From assembly GCA_947039485.1 (NCBI GenBank), contig CAMQZC010000016.1:1-61989 (forward strand): a stretch of DNA of 61,989 nucleotides, given 5' to 3'. The translations under genes and the position numbers were made by a program. The notes beneath the pieces were generated by a model that had not been told where the DNA came from, did not search any database, and worked only from the letters and a program-made list of their open reading frames with translations. This document shows positions 1-8,199 of this stretch, one piece after another. Source of the DNA: an uncultured Verrucomicrobiales bacterium. GTDB lineage: Bacteria > Verrucomicrobiota > Verrucomicrobiia > Verrucomicrobiales > Akkermansiaceae. The first letter of the stretch is position 1, and each line of letters opens with the position of its first letter.

Positions 1-41
1 CTCCGGAGTGACTGGAGTTCAGACGTGTGCTCTTCCGATCT
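1..41. other. Illumina adapter and index read-through (not genomic)
   Basis: Bases 8-41 match, from memory, the full 34-nt Illumina TruSeq read-2 adapter, ending in GCTCTTCCGATCT. Bases 1-7 (CTCCGGA) equal the last seven bases of the reverse complement of TruSeq HT index D702 (TCCGGAGA). Genomic sequence starts at 42. This is untrimmed library sequence joined to the contig end and should be masked. Confidence 0.96.
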
Positions 42-251
42 GGGGTGCTGCCAACTGGGGGCGGCAAAGATGAGATTGAGATTGGTCTCGTTGGGTGCTG
101 CGATGAGGGAGTGGAGGGGCAGCAGGAAGCAGGCGGCAAAGATCAGCGCGAGAATGATGATGGCTGCCACAGATGAGGGGCGGCGCAGGAGGCGCTGCAG
201 CGATTGCTGCCAGAGGGATTGTCCTTGGATGATAGGGCTAGGCTGGTCCAT
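42..251 (-). CDS. Dipeptide/oligopeptide ABC transporter permease, OppC-like (3' part missing)
   Basis: Read leftward, an ATG at 251-249 opens 70 codons up to the adapter junction. The visible N-terminus begins MDQPSPIIQGQSLWQQS, continues with a basic LQRLLRRPSS stretch, and then has one hydrophobic helix (AAIIILALIFAACFLLPL). This is the usual start of an OppC/DppC inner-membrane permease. It begins 5 nt after the oppB stop, so it is the third gene of the oppA-oppB-oppC operon. The permease core and EAA loop would lie beyond the contig end. The call rests on operon position and the N-terminal pattern. Confidence 0.7.
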
Positions 252-256
252 GGGGC

Positions 257-1186
257 TTATTGGCTGCTCTGCGAGCGCAGCCGGGGGTTGAGGATGATGA
301 GAGCGATGTCAACTGCGAGGTTGGCAAGCACGATGAGGACACCGTAGAAGAAGACGAGACCTTGGATGAGGAAGTAGTCGCGGTCGGTGGTGGCGTTGAC
401 AAAATGTAGTCCCATGCCCGGTATTTGGAAGCAGCTCTCGACAACAAATGAGCCTGTAATGAGGGCTGCAAAGGCGGGTCCAAGGTAGCTGATGGCTGGG
501 AGTAGTCCACCGCGTAGAGCATGCACGCGGAGGATACGGCTGCTGCTTAGTCCCTTGGCTCGTGCCGTGCGGATGAAGTCCTGACTGAGTACCTCAAGCA
601 TGCCGCCACGGCTGAGGCGCGCGATGTAGGCGGCGTTGATGAGCCCGAGTGTGAGGGCAGGCAGGACGACGCAGAGGGGATTGTCCCAGCCAGCCACGCT
701 CAGCCCCGGGATATGCTTGCCGAGGCTGATGCCTAGCAGCGGCGCGATGACAAAGGCGGGTAGGCAGATGCCGAGCATGGCAAAGAGCATGATGAGGCTG
801 TCGGTGCCGCAGCCTCGCTTGTAGGCAGCTATCATGCCTGCTGGGATGCCAATGCAGATGGCGAGGCCCATGCCGAGCACACCTAGGAGGAGGGAGACGG
901 GAAAGGCTTGTGCGATGATGTCGCTCACCTGCAGGCTCTCCTTGACAAGGGAGGGGCCAAAGTCGCCGTGGAGTAAGATGTTTTTCCAATACTGGAGGTA
1001 CTGGATGCCTGCTCCTTGGTTGAGTCCGTAGTGCTCATTGAGCTGCGCGATGATGTGATCGGGCAGCTTGCGCTCCCCGAGGAAGGGGTGCCCGGGCAGG
1101 AGTCGCACGAGAAAGAAGGTGATGGTGACGAGCACGAAGATAACGAGCATGCCCTGCAGGAGTCGCTGGAGGATGGTCTTGATCAT
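257..1186 (-). CDS. oppB: Dipeptide/oligopeptide ABC transporter permease, OppB/DppB-like
   Basis: This 309-residue inner-membrane permease belongs to the BPD_transp_1 family, which forms half of the translocation pore for imported peptides. The first helix (residues about 8-28) precedes RLLPGHPF, a typical OppB N-terminal signature. About five further hydrophobic segments follow. The EAA-type loop is seen as DFIRTARAKGLSSSRILRVH around residues 205-224. The length matches the family. The ATG overlaps the oppA stop by 4 nt (ATGA), which indicates translational coupling, and oppC starts 5 nt downstream. No ATPase genes are visible; they presumably lie past the contig edge. Confidence 0.92.
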   Translation of the reverse strand: MIKTILQRLLQGMLVIFVLVTITFFLVRLLPGHPFLGERKLPDHIIAQLNEHYGLNQGAGIQYLQYWKNILLHGDFGPSLVKESLQVSDIIAQAFPVSLLLGVLGMGLAICIGIPAGMIAAYKRGCGTDSLIMLFAMLGICLPAFVIAPLLGISLGKHIPGLSVAGWDNPLCVVLPALTLGLINAAYIARLSRGGMLEVLSQDFIRTARAKGLSSSRILRVHALRGGLLPAISYLGPAFAALITGSFVVESCFQIPGMGLHFVNATTDRDYFLIQGLVFFYGVLIVLANLAVDIALIILNPRLRSQSSQ

Positions 1187-2841
1187 GGCTTGTTGCTGGG
1201 GGGCTCGGGGTTGAGCTTGACGGCGTCAAGCGGCTGGCTCTCCATGGGGCTGGGGTAGAGTCCGCTGACCATGGGGGATACGAGGTAGCAGCGCTCACTC
1301 CAGTAGAGTGGGATGATGGGCTGGGCACGTAGCATGATTTGCTCGGCTTGGGCGAGTTGGCTCATGCGCGTCTCGCGCTGCTGGCTGCGCCTTGCGGCAT
1401 TGAGTGCTGCGTCGAGCTCGGGGTCGCCCCAGCCTGTGTTGTTGTTGCCACCACCGCTGCGCCAGAGTTCGACAAAGGTGGCGGGGTCAAGGAAGTCACC
1501 ACTCCATGCGGAGGATGAGATTTGATAATCCCTGTTTTGCTGCGCGGCCTTGTAGGCTGTCCATTCGTAGCTGCGGATATCAACGCGGATACCTAGAGCT
1601 TTGAGCCAAAATGCCTGCACGCTCTCCGCCATGATGCGCTGCACCTCGCGAGATGAGCTCATGATCTCAATGCTGGGGAAGTCCTTGCCCTCAGGGTAGC
1701 CCGCCTCAGCGAGAAGCTCGCGCGCGAGCTCCTCGCGCTCGGCCTGTGTGGCTGGTTGTTTAGGCGTCTCGACGTGATAGCCGCTGCTGGGTGGGGTAAA
1801 GCTGTTGGTGACACGCCCCGCTCCGCGCACAACCTTGTTGACGAGTGCGTCACGGTTGATGGCTAATGAGAGCGCGCGTCTGACGCGCAGGTCATTGAGA
1901 GGGGGGGATGTGCAGTTGATGCGGTAGAAGATGCAGTTGTAATAGGGGGTCTGCTTGAACTGGCTACCACCCTGTGCGCGCGCGTAGCTAATCATCTCGG
2001 GGGGGACATTGTTGCTGATGTGCAGCTTGCCATCAAAGAACATGCGCGTCTCGGTAAAGCCATTGACAATGGGCAGGAAGCGGATGCCGCGGTTGCGCAG
2101 CTGCTGCTTGCGCCAGTAGCTGGGGGAGGCTGCGACCTCAAGGAAGTTGTTGTAGCGATGCTCCTTGAGTGTGTAGGCACCATTGCTCACCCAGTTGTCG
2201 ACATCTGTCCAGCGACTGCGTCGATCGAGCATGCCGCCATGAGCCTCAACGACGTGTGCAGGCAGGGGGTACCAGATGTGATGCAGCATTAGCTGGAGGA
2301 GGTGAGGGCAGGGCCCATCTGTGCTCAGTTGTAGAGTCTGCGAGTTGATGACCTTGACTCCTACTTGCTCCCATGGCGCGTGGCCTTGGTTGTAGCTGGC
2401 GGCTCCTTTGAGCGGATAGAGCATCTCTGCATACTTGCCGCCAAACTCGGGGTGCAGCAGTCGCCTGTAGGCGTAGGCAAAGTCGGAGGCGGTCACGGGG
2501 CGTCCATCACTCCATCGCGCCTCGGGGCGCAGGTTGAATGTCCAGATGCTAGCCTCCTCATTGTGCTGCCAGCTCTGCGCGACACCGGGCAGCATGATAC
2601 TACTCTGCTCGGGGGATGGTCGCACGAGCCCTTCAAAGAGGCTGCTAATGATGCGACCATCGGCGATGGCTGTGGCCTTGTGGGGGTCAAGACTCTGAGG
2701 CTCACTGTTGTTACCGATGAGCAGGATGCCATCACGCGCTGCTTTTTGCGCAGAGCTTTCCTGCTCCGAGCAGCTGATGAGCAGCAGGAGACTTAGGATT
2801 GGCAGGAGAATGAGGGCGAGGTGCTTCACGGCTGCGCACAT
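1183..2841 (-). CDS. oppA: Peptide ABC transporter substrate-binding lipoprotein (SBP_bac_5)
   Basis: Extracytoplasmic peptide-binding protein of about 552 residues, first gene of the opp operon. The N-terminus is a lipoprotein signal ending in LLLLIS-C, so the mature protein is probably lipid-anchored. Family hallmarks follow: EPQSLDPHKA, then IISSLFEGL, WTFNLRPEARWSDGRPVTA, RVRRALSLAINRDALV and a C-terminal AQPIIPLYW. Length fits SBP_bac_5. Several starts are possible: ATG at 2841, or GTG at 2829, which gives a cleaner signal peptide (xKHLALILLP) and lies just after the predicted transcription start. A TTG further upstream is unlikely because it overlaps the promoter -35 box. Confidence 0.9.
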   Translation of the reverse strand: MCAAVKHLALILLPILSLLLLISCSEQESSAQKAARDGILLIGNNSEPQSLDPHKATAIADGRIISSLFEGLVRPSPEQSSIMLPGVAQSWQHNEEASIWTFNLRPEARWSDGRPVTASDFAYAYRRLLHPEFGGKYAEMLYPLKGAASYNQGHAPWEQVGVKVINSQTLQLSTDGPCPHLLQLMLHHIWYPLPAHVVEAHGGMLDRRSRWTDVDNWVSNGAYTLKEHRYNNFLEVAASPSYWRKQQLRNRGIRFLPIVNGFTETRMFFDGKLHISNNVPPEMISYARAQGGSQFKQTPYYNCIFYRINCTSPPLNDLRVRRALSLAINRDALVNKVVRGAGRVTNSFTPPSSGYHVETPKQPATQAEREELARELLAEAGYPEGKDFPSIEIMSSSREVQRIMAESVQAFWLKALGIRVDIRSYEWTAYKAAQQNRDYQISSSAWSGDFLDPATFVELWRSGGGNNNTGWGDPELDAALNAARRSQQRETRMSQLAQAEQIMLRAQPIIPLYWSERCYLVSPMVSGLYPSPMESQPLDAVKLNPEPPSNKP

Positions 2842-2868
2842 TCTATCACAAAATAGGCCTCGCCGCAA
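2840..2868 (-). promoter_or_regulatory. Predicted sigma-70 promoter of the opp operon
   Basis: On the minus strand, TTGCGG (2868-2863), a 17-bp spacer, then TAGAAT (2845-2840). The predicted transcript would start near 2833, only a few bases before the GTG at 2829, which is an argument for that start over the ATG at 2841. Confidence 0.5.
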
Positions 2869-2992
2869 GCGTTGCTAATTAATGCAGCTCTTGTTTTGCT
2901 TTAGATTCCTTATCTTTTTATCATGAGTCGAGACGGGCTTGTTTTAAATAAATGAAGCCAATGCTAGTGCTCAGATCGCGGGCCACCGCCAC

Positions 2993-3640
2993 TTATGAGG
3001 CTTGATCGCTGATGGAGCGGCTGGGGTCGCCTTGCTCACGTCTCGCCATGATGAGCTTGTAGAGTTCTTGGATAGTTAAGAAAAATACCAATGCTAACAA
3101 TGCATAGGTTATGTTATCTATTATACGTAAATCCGAATCAGCACCTGGGAAGTTTATCATCAAGATTATTTGGAAGAGAGTAAAGATGGGATAACAGGCG
3201 ACAATAGTGCAGCAATCCTTGAAGGTAGCGGGCTTGATTTTGTAATCGCCTTGGTCGTCTAGCTCTTCTGGGTAGGCTTTGTTGAAGTAATAGGGTATTT
3301 TGCCAACGGCGATGAATATCCAGTAGAAGTTAAACAAGGGGATAAATAAGAAAGCGATAGCTTTACTTGGGCTAGGGACTTTTTTTGCATCTTCTGGGCT
3401 GAGCCATGGCTTGAGCGCGTTGATTTCTCCCCAGACTCTGTAAGTGTTGATGCAGAAGAATACGCCAGAGATGGTAAGTAGTATGATGCCTATTCATAGT
3501 GCTAATTGAACTGCTATATGTTGTTCGTGATTTGTGAATTCCCTTATGCAAATATAGATGATGAGCAATGAGATGCCGCAGTATCCGCTGCTGATGGAGG
3601 GGAGGATGCGACGGGAGAGAGGAGGCGTTATCGTGTTCAT
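2993..3640 (-). pseudogene. Tandem membrane protein array, copy 1 (in-frame TGA)
   Basis: Copy 1 of a five-member family. It starts with the shared MNTITPPLSRRILPSIS at 3640 and ends with the shared QGDPSR tail. An in-frame TGA at 3494-3496 splits it; the frame before and after is the same, so this is a nonsense change, not a frameshift. The part after the stop keeps the conserved core: INTYRVW, LKPWLSPEDAKKVPSP, FLFIPLFNFYWIFIAVGKIP. Its C-terminal third (EELDDQGDYKIKPATF onward) differs from the other copies. The N-terminal region between residues 17 and 49 is also divergent. Re-initiation could still give a 114-residue fragment. Function of the family is unknown. Confidence 0.75.
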
Positions 3641-3763
3641 TGGTCGTGGTGGCTTGTTTACTTGTCGTTGCTCAGTGTTGAGTGTTGAGAGTTGGGGGAC
3701 GCCGAGCTTGTGTTGAGAATCTATTTTGTCAGATAGGTGTTTTTTGTCAATGTTCGATTCCAT

Positions 3764-3801
3764 AAAAAAACGGGCGGCATCGGTGATGCTGCCCGTTTTT
3801 G
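3764..3801 (-). terminator. Bidirectional Rho-independent terminator, array unit 2
   Basis: Stem ACGGGCGGCATC / GATGCTGCCCGT with loop GGT, flanked by A7 on the left and T5 on the right, so it can stop transcription either way. It lies directly downstream of copy 2 on the minus strand. Near-identical hairpins occur at 4624-4661, 5475-5512 and 7098-7136. Confidence 0.88.
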
Positions 3802-3817
3802 TTGAATCTGGTGGAGC

Positions 3818-4507
3818 TTATGATGTTAAATCACGGCTGGGGTCGCCTTGCTCACGTATAGCCATGATGCGCTTGTAGAGGAGTTGGTGTTTAACAAAAA
3901 AGATGCAGAGGGCAATTAGTAAGCCAAAAAAGATGATGAGGGTAATTAGTAAGCCAAATATTGGTAAGCCAAATATTAAGCCAAATTGTAGTGGATCAAT
4001 AAATCCCAATAGAACGGGTATGATTACCTCGGAGAGAAGATTGATGAGAAAAAAGGAGACCAAGCAAATGCAGAATTTCTTGAAGGGGCTGGGGTTGATT
4101 TCTTGCTCTCCTTGGTAGGCTTTGTTGAAGTAATAGGGAATCTTGCCGACGGCGATGAATATCCAGTAGAAGTTAAACAAGGGGATAAATAAGAAAGCGA
4201 TAGCTTTACCCGGGCTAGGAATTTTATTTGCATCTTCTGGGCTGAGCCATGGCTTGAGCGAGTTGATCTCTCTCCAGACTCTGTAAGTGTTGATGCAGTA
4301 GAAGACGCAACTGATGATAAGTAGTATGTCGCCGATGACGTTGCTGGTGTATCGCGCGTATTTAGCGGCTACCCAGTATTCATGAATCTGACAGAAGTAC
4401 ATGGTAGTCAGGATGATATTAGAAGCGATGTAGGCTGCCATGCAGTAGAAGAAGAGGCTGATGGCGGGGAGGATGCGACGGGAGAGAGGAGGCGTTATCG
4501 TGTTCAT
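3818..4507 (-). CDS. Tandem membrane protein array, copy 2
   Basis: Intact 229-residue member of the array. The N-terminus MNTITPPLSRRILPAIS is shared. It is followed by a variable hydrophobic stretch (about residues 18-80), then the invariant core INTYRVWREINSLKPWLSPE and AIAFLFIPLFNFYWIFIAVG (a helix with clustered aromatic residues). Two more hydrophobic segments and the tail LYKRIMAIREQGDPSR follow. About four membrane helices are expected. The 3' half is almost identical to copy 3, with offset 860 bp. The PxxAIxFLFIPxFNxYW motif recurs in uncharacterised proteins of related bacteria, often with GYF_2 domains (from memory). No enzymatic motif is seen, so function is unknown. Confidence 0.85.
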   Translation of the reverse strand: MNTITPPLSRRILPAISLFFYCMAAYIASNIILTTMYFCQIHEYWVAAKYARYTSNVIGDILLIISCVFYCINTYRVWREINSLKPWLSPEDANKIPSPGKAIAFLFIPLFNFYWIFIAVGKIPYYFNKAYQGEQEINPSPFKKFCICLVSFFLINLLSEVIIPVLLGFIDPLQFGLIFGLPIFGLLITLIIFFGLLIALCIFFVKHQLLYKRIMAIREQGDPSRDLTS

Positions 4508-4581
4508 GGGTCGTGGGGGCTTGTTTACTTGTCGTTGGTCAGTGTTGAGAGTTGGGGGACACCGCGCTTGTGTTGATCGTC

Positions 4582-4610
4582 TATTTTGTCAGATAGGTGT
4601 TTTTTGTCAA
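4582..4610 (-). promoter_or_regulatory. Predicted promoter of array copy 2, repeated before other copies
   Basis: Minus strand: a consensus TTGACA (4610-4605), a 17-bp spacer, and a weak -10 AAAATA (4587-4582). The same block is conserved before copies 1 and 3 (near 3740 and 5450), and part of it before copy 5. Several array genes therefore seem to be independent transcription units. Confidence 0.5.
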
Positions 4611-4623
4611 TGTTCAATTCCAT

Positions 4624-4661
4624 AAAAAAACGGGCAGCATGGGTGATGCTGCCCGTTTTTG
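4624..4661 (-). terminator. Bidirectional terminator, array unit 3
   Basis: Stem ACGGGCAGCAT / ATGCTGCCCGT with flanking A7 and T5, immediately downstream of copy 3 on the minus strand. Confidence 0.87.
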
Positions 4662-4677
4662 TTGAATCTGGTGGAGC

Positions 4678-5358
4678 TTATGATGTTAAATCACGGCTGG
4701 GGTCGCCTTGCTCACGTATAGCCATGATGCGCTTGTAGAGGAGTTGGTGTTTAACAAAAAAGATGCAGAGGGCAATTAGTAAGCCAAAAAAGATGATGAG
4801 GGTAATTAGTAAGCCAAATATTGGTAAGCCAAATATTAAGCCAAATTGTAGTGGATCAATAAATCCCAATAGAACGGGTATGATTACCTCGGAGAGAAGA
4901 TTGATGAGAAAAAAGGAGACCAAGCAAATGCAGAATTTCTTGAAGGGGCTGGGGTTGATTTCTTGCTCTCCTTGGTAGGCTTTGTTGAAGTAATAGGGAA
5001 TCTTGCCGACTGCGATGAATATCCAGTAGAAGTTAAACAAGGGTATAAATAATAAAGCGATAGCGGTACCCGGGCTAGGGACTTTTTTTGCATCTTCTGG
5101 GCTGAGCCATGGCTTGAGCGAGTTGATCTCTCTCCAGACTCTGTAAGTGTTGATGTAGTAAAAGACACTACTGATGATAAGTAGTATGGCTCCGATGAAT
5201 AGCGCTAATAGCGCTAATAGCGCTATTAAGAAGTTCAATCCTAGAATATGAAAGGCAATAAAGGAAATCAGCGCAACGATGTAGGCTGCCATGCCGTAGA
5301 AGAAGAGGCTGATGGAGGGGAGGATGCGACGGGAGGGAGGAGGCGTTATCGTGTTCAT
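4678..5358 (-). CDS. Tandem membrane protein array, copy 3
   Basis: Intact 226-residue member. Residues from about 105 to the end are the same as in copy 2, and the DNA of that part differs at only a few bases. The N-terminal hydrophobic part (IVALISFIAFHILGLNFLIA and on) is different. This block structure, a variable N-terminal membrane region joined to an identical C-terminal half, points to recent duplication or gene conversion limited to the 3' half. An ALLALLALF run is encoded by a short AGCGCTAAT repeat near 5200-5225. Function unknown. Confidence 0.85.
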   Translation of the reverse strand: MNTITPPPSRRILPSISLFFYGMAAYIVALISFIAFHILGLNFLIALLALLALFIGAILLIISSVFYYINTYRVWREINSLKPWLSPEDAKKVPSPGTAIALLFIPLFNFYWIFIAVGKIPYYFNKAYQGEQEINPSPFKKFCICLVSFFLINLLSEVIIPVLLGFIDPLQFGLIFGLPIFGLLITLIIFFGLLIALCIFFVKHQLLYKRIMAIREQGDPSRDLTS

Positions 5359-5474
5359 GGGTCGTGGGGGCTTCTTTACTTGTCGTTGGTCAGTGTTGAG
5401 AGTTGGGGGACGCCGCGCTTGTGTTGAGAATCTATTTTGTCAGATAGGTGTTTTTTGTCAATGTTCGATTCCAT

Positions 5475-5512
5475 AAAAAAACGGGCGGCATCGGTGATGC
5501 TGCCCGTTTTTG
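5475..5512 (-). terminator. Bidirectional terminator, array unit 4
   Basis: Stem ACGGGCGGCATC / GATGCTGCCCGT with A-rich and T-rich flanks, directly downstream of copy 4. Confidence 0.87.
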
Positions 5513-5528
5513 TTGAATCTGGTGGAGC

Positions 5529-6158
5529 TTATGATGTTAAATCACGGCTGGGGTCGCCTTGCTCACGTATCGCCATGATGCGCTTGTAGAGGAGTTGGTA
5601 TTGAATATAAAAAATGAGGCTGGCAATTGCTAAGACAATATATATTGAAATGAATATAAGCTCAAGTGGCAATGGTGTGATGTTATAGAGGATAAAGAGG
5701 ATATCGAGGATATAGAGGATATAATAGATGACAGTGCAATTGCAGAATTGCTTGAAGGGGAAGGCATTGATTTCCTGCTCTCCTTGGTAGGCCTTATTGT
5801 AGTAATAGGGGATCTTGCCAACGGCGATGAATATCCAGTATATGTTAAAGAAGGGTATAAATAAGAAAGCGATAGCGGTACCAGGGCTAGGGACTTTTTT
5901 TGCATCTTCTGGGCTGAGCCATGGCTTGAGCGAGTTGATCTCTCTCCAGACTCTATAAGTGTTGATGCAGTAGAAGACACCACTGATGGTAAGTAGTATG
6001 GCTCCGATGAATAGCGGTAATAGAGCTATTAAGGCGTATCCTTGATTCTGAAAGACTACCATGAAAATAATGGCAACGATGTAGGTTAGCAAGCCGTAGA
6101 AAAAGAGGCTGATGGCAGGGAGGATGCGACGGGAGAGAGGCGGTGTTATCGTGTTCAT
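5529..6158 (-). CDS. Tandem membrane protein array, copy 4
   Basis: Intact 209-residue member, the shortest. It has the shared N-terminus, the LKPWLSPEDAKKVPSPGTAI core and an altered aromatic helix (FFNIYWIFIAVG with YYYNKAY after it). The C-terminal two helices are unlike copies 2 and 3, but the last 18 residues (YKRIMAIREQGDPSRDLTS) are the same. No terminator separates it from copy 5 upstream (6159-6276), so copies 5 and 4 may share a transcript. Function unknown. Confidence 0.85.
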   Translation of the reverse strand: MNTITPPLSRRILPAISLFFYGLLTYIVAIIFMVVFQNQGYALIALLPLFIGAILLTISGVFYCINTYRVWREINSLKPWLSPEDAKKVPSPGTAIAFLFIPFFNIYWIFIAVGKIPYYYNKAYQGEQEINAFPFKQFCNCTVIYYILYILDILFILYNITPLPLELIFISIYIVLAIASLIFYIQYQLLYKRIMAIREQGDPSRDLTS

Positions 6159-6276
6159 GGGTAGTGGGGGCTTGTTGTTATTGGTCTGGGTTTAGAGTTG
6201 GGGTACGCAGATCTTGTGTTGAGAGTCTATTTTGTCAGATAGATGTTTTTTGTGGAATCTTGTGGTCTGATGGAGC

Positions 6277-6987
6277 TTATGATGTTAAATCACGGCTGGG
6301 GTCGCCTTGCTCACGTATCGCCATGATGCGCTTGTAGAGGCGTTGGGATTGAACCCAAAAAATGATGGAGACAATTATGGCACCAATATATATCGGGCTG
6401 AAGTAGCAACTAAGTTCATCTGCGTTTATGTCGTAGAGGCTTCTCCTTATTATCGAGGTAGGGTTAGAAGAAATAAGGTTTTCAACTAATCTTGTGTCAT
6501 AGATGGTTACCAATATGATTGTTATTGTCTCGATGATTGGGATGTAGAGGTTAGCGATGACATGGGCATGACTGAACAGCTTGAAGGGAACGCTGCTAAT
6601 TTTTTGCTCTCCTTGGTAGGCCTTATTGAAGTAATAGGGAATCTTGCCGACGGCGATGAATATCCAGTAGAAGTTAAACAAAGGGATAAATAAGAAAGCA
6701 ATAGCGGTACCAGGGCTTGGGACTTTTTTTGCATCTTCTGGGCTGAGCCATGGCTTGAGCGAATTGATCTCTCTCCAGACTCTGTAAGTGTTGATGGAGA
6801 AGAAGATGAAGCTGATGGTGAATAGTATGATTCCGATGAGTAGCGCTAATAGAGCTATTAAGGGGAATCCTTGAATCTGAAATATTACTATGGGAATCAG
6901 GGCAACGCTGTAGGCTGCCACGCCGTAGAAGAAGAGGCTGATGGTGGGGAGGATGCGACGGGAGAGAGGCGGTGTTATCGTGTTCAT
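6277..6987 (-). CDS. Tandem membrane protein array, copy 5
   Basis: Intact 236-residue member and the first in transcription order. It has the shared N-terminus and core, and the same aromatic FNFYWIFIAVGKIPYYFNK segment. Between the last two helices it carries a unique polar insertion (about residues 165-195, including RLVENLISSNPTSIIRRSLY). The C-terminus is the family tail. It lies downstream of two lipoprotein genes but is separated from them by the terminator at 7098-7136. Function unknown. Confidence 0.85.
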   Translation of the reverse strand: MNTITPPLSRRILPTISLFFYGVAAYSVALIPIVIFQIQGFPLIALLALLIGIILFTISFIFFSINTYRVWREINSLKPWLSPEDAKKVPSPGTAIAFLFIPLFNFYWIFIAVGKIPYYFNKAYQGEQKISSVPFKLFSHAHVIANLYIPIIETITIILVTIYDTRLVENLISSNPTSIIRRSLYDINADELSCYFSPIYIGAIIVSIIFWVQSQRLYKRIMAIREQGDPSRDLTS

Positions 6988-7097
6988 TGGTCTTGGGGAC
7001 TTATTGCTATTGGTCTGGGTTTAGAGTAGGGGTACGCAGTTCTTGTGTTGAGAGTCTATTTTGTCAGATAGGTGTTTTTTGTCAATGTTCAATTCCA

Positions 7098-7136
7098 TAA
7101 AAAAACGGGCAGTATCGGTGATGCTGCCCGTTTTTG
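7098..7136 (-). terminator. Bidirectional terminator below the lipoprotein pair
   Basis: Stem ACGGGCAGTATC / GATGCTGCCCGT (one G.U pair) with A7 on the left and T5 on the right. It ends the two-lipoprotein transcript and is the same element used in the array, which suggests it was duplicated with the array units. Confidence 0.87.
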
Positions 7137-7155
7137 TTGAATCTTGTCGTTGTGT

Positions 7156-7608
7156 TTATTGTGCTTTTTCTTGAGCCTCCATCATGTTGATAAATGAGCG
7201 AGGTACGAAGTTGTTGCACTCACCGTCATCGGAGTAGCTGCGGTAGTTGACGACACGGTTGTTTTGCAGAGTGAAAATCATACCTGACTTGCGAGAGCTG
7301 AAGCTTTCTCTATACTCAGCTGGGTGATGAGTGATGATGCGGGTCCCATCATGATCACGCGATTTGACTGTGCTCGAAGGGGTGATATAGGAGGATACAT
7401 AGGAATTATCCATCTCCCAGCTTATAATCTCAGTGTTGCCTGTCTTGTTGACTGATGAGGGCATCAGACCGATGGAGGCGACGAGCTCGTCGCTGCTGCG
7501 ACCCATCATGCTAGCGGCAAACTGCTCATTGTAACAGGTGACGCAGGAGCTGAGACTCAGTAGACCGATCCCCGTTGCGAGAGCTAGAAAGGTATGTTTT
7601 CTATTCAT
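7156..7608 (-). CDS. Small secreted lipoprotein, paralogue of the next gene
   Basis: 150 residues starting at the ATG at 7608, where a clean lipoprotein signal begins: MNRKHTFLALATGIGLLSLS then Cys. The longer reading frame upstream overlaps the neighbouring gene and lacks a signal, so it is rejected as start. The mature part shares with its neighbour CYxxxFAxSMxGxSSxEL, an I(S/Y)AWE-like WExDxSFVS segment, SGMIFTLxNxxVVxxR and a C-terminal C(N)xxVPxSxI motif. Two such tandem genes suggest duplication. No known family recognised; probably a cell-envelope protein. Confidence 0.82.
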   Translation of the reverse strand: MNRKHTFLALATGIGLLSLSSCVTCYNEQFAASMMGRSSDELVASIGLMPSSVNKTGNTEIISWEMDNSYVSSYITPSSTVKSRDHDGTRIITHHPAEYRESFSSRKSGMIFTLQNNRVVNYRSYSDDGECNNFVPRSFINMMEAQEKAQ

Positions 7609-7621
7609 GTTTTTATAAGTC

Positions 7622-8056
7622 TTATTGAGCTTCCTGCTTGAGGATGTAGCTAGGGGGGACGAGCTTGTTGCACATGTCGTCATCGGCAAATGTGCGGAAG
7701 TCGACAACCTTGTCATTGTCGAGGGAGAAGATCATGCCCGTGCGCTTCTCTGTGATGGTGGCGTCTGCGGTGCCGCCCTTGATGCTGACGTGTACGCGGC
7801 CTCTCAAGTCGCGCCATTCATTATATTTGGCTGGGCTCTCAAAGATTGAGACAAAGGACTCATCAATTTCCCAAGCATAGATTTTGCTCTTGCCTTCTTC
7901 TTTGATGGCAGTTGCGGGGAAGCCCATCGCTTCTGTGAGTTCGCTGCTGCTGGATCCAATCATGGATTCTGCAAAGCTTTTATCGTAGCATTTGCTGCTG
8001 CAGGAGCTGAGGATGAGGGCACTCAGCGCTGAAGTGATGATGAGGTGTTTTTTCAT
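7622..8056 (-). CDS. Small secreted lipoprotein
   Basis: 144 residues with signal MKKHLIITSALSALILSS then Cys, followed by Ser-rich SSKCYDKSFAESMIGSSSSE. It is the upstream partner of the lipoprotein at 7156, 13 nt away, so the two are almost surely co-transcribed. Both keep two or three cysteines in the mature protein (CYDK and DDDMCNKLVP here), which could form a disulfide. The GMIFSLDNDKVVDF segment resembles the strand-turn-strand of small outer-membrane assembly lipoproteins (SmpA/BamE-like), but that is only a suggestion. Function unknown. Confidence 0.85.
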   Translation of the reverse strand: MKKHLIITSALSALILSSCSSKCYDKSFAESMIGSSSSELTEAMGFPATAIKEEGKSKIYAWEIDESFVSIFESPAKYNEWRDLRGRVHVSIKGGTADATITEKRTGMIFSLDNDKVVDFRTFADDDMCNKLVPPSYILKQEAQ

Positions 8057-8158
8057 AATTTGAATAGATTAGGTGTCTCATGGTAACGTATCGTTGCCCA
8101 TCTTGTCAATCTAAGATTGAGGTGGGCGTGACTTTGGCTCTGTTGACTGGGATTGCAT

Positions 8159-8186
8159 TTGACAATTCCTAGCTCTCTGCTAGACT
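8159..8186 (+). promoter_or_regulatory. Predicted metH promoter
   Basis: Consensus TTGACA (8159-8164), a 16-bp spacer and TAGACT (8181-8186), 13 nt before the metH ATG. The leader is too short for a cobalamin riboswitch and has no visible B12 box. Confidence 0.65.
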
Positions 8187-8199
8187 ATTTTCATCCATT

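Noticed and set aside
3494..3496. TGA recoding (selenocysteine or Trp) in array copy 1
   Set aside because: No selenocysteine insertion hairpin seen; other genes here use TGA as stop (for example oppA/oppB ATGA overlap); the other copies have varied residues at this place.
8057..8199. Cobalamin riboswitch before metH
   Set aside because: The leader after the promoter is only some 10 nt and no B12-box sequence is visible.
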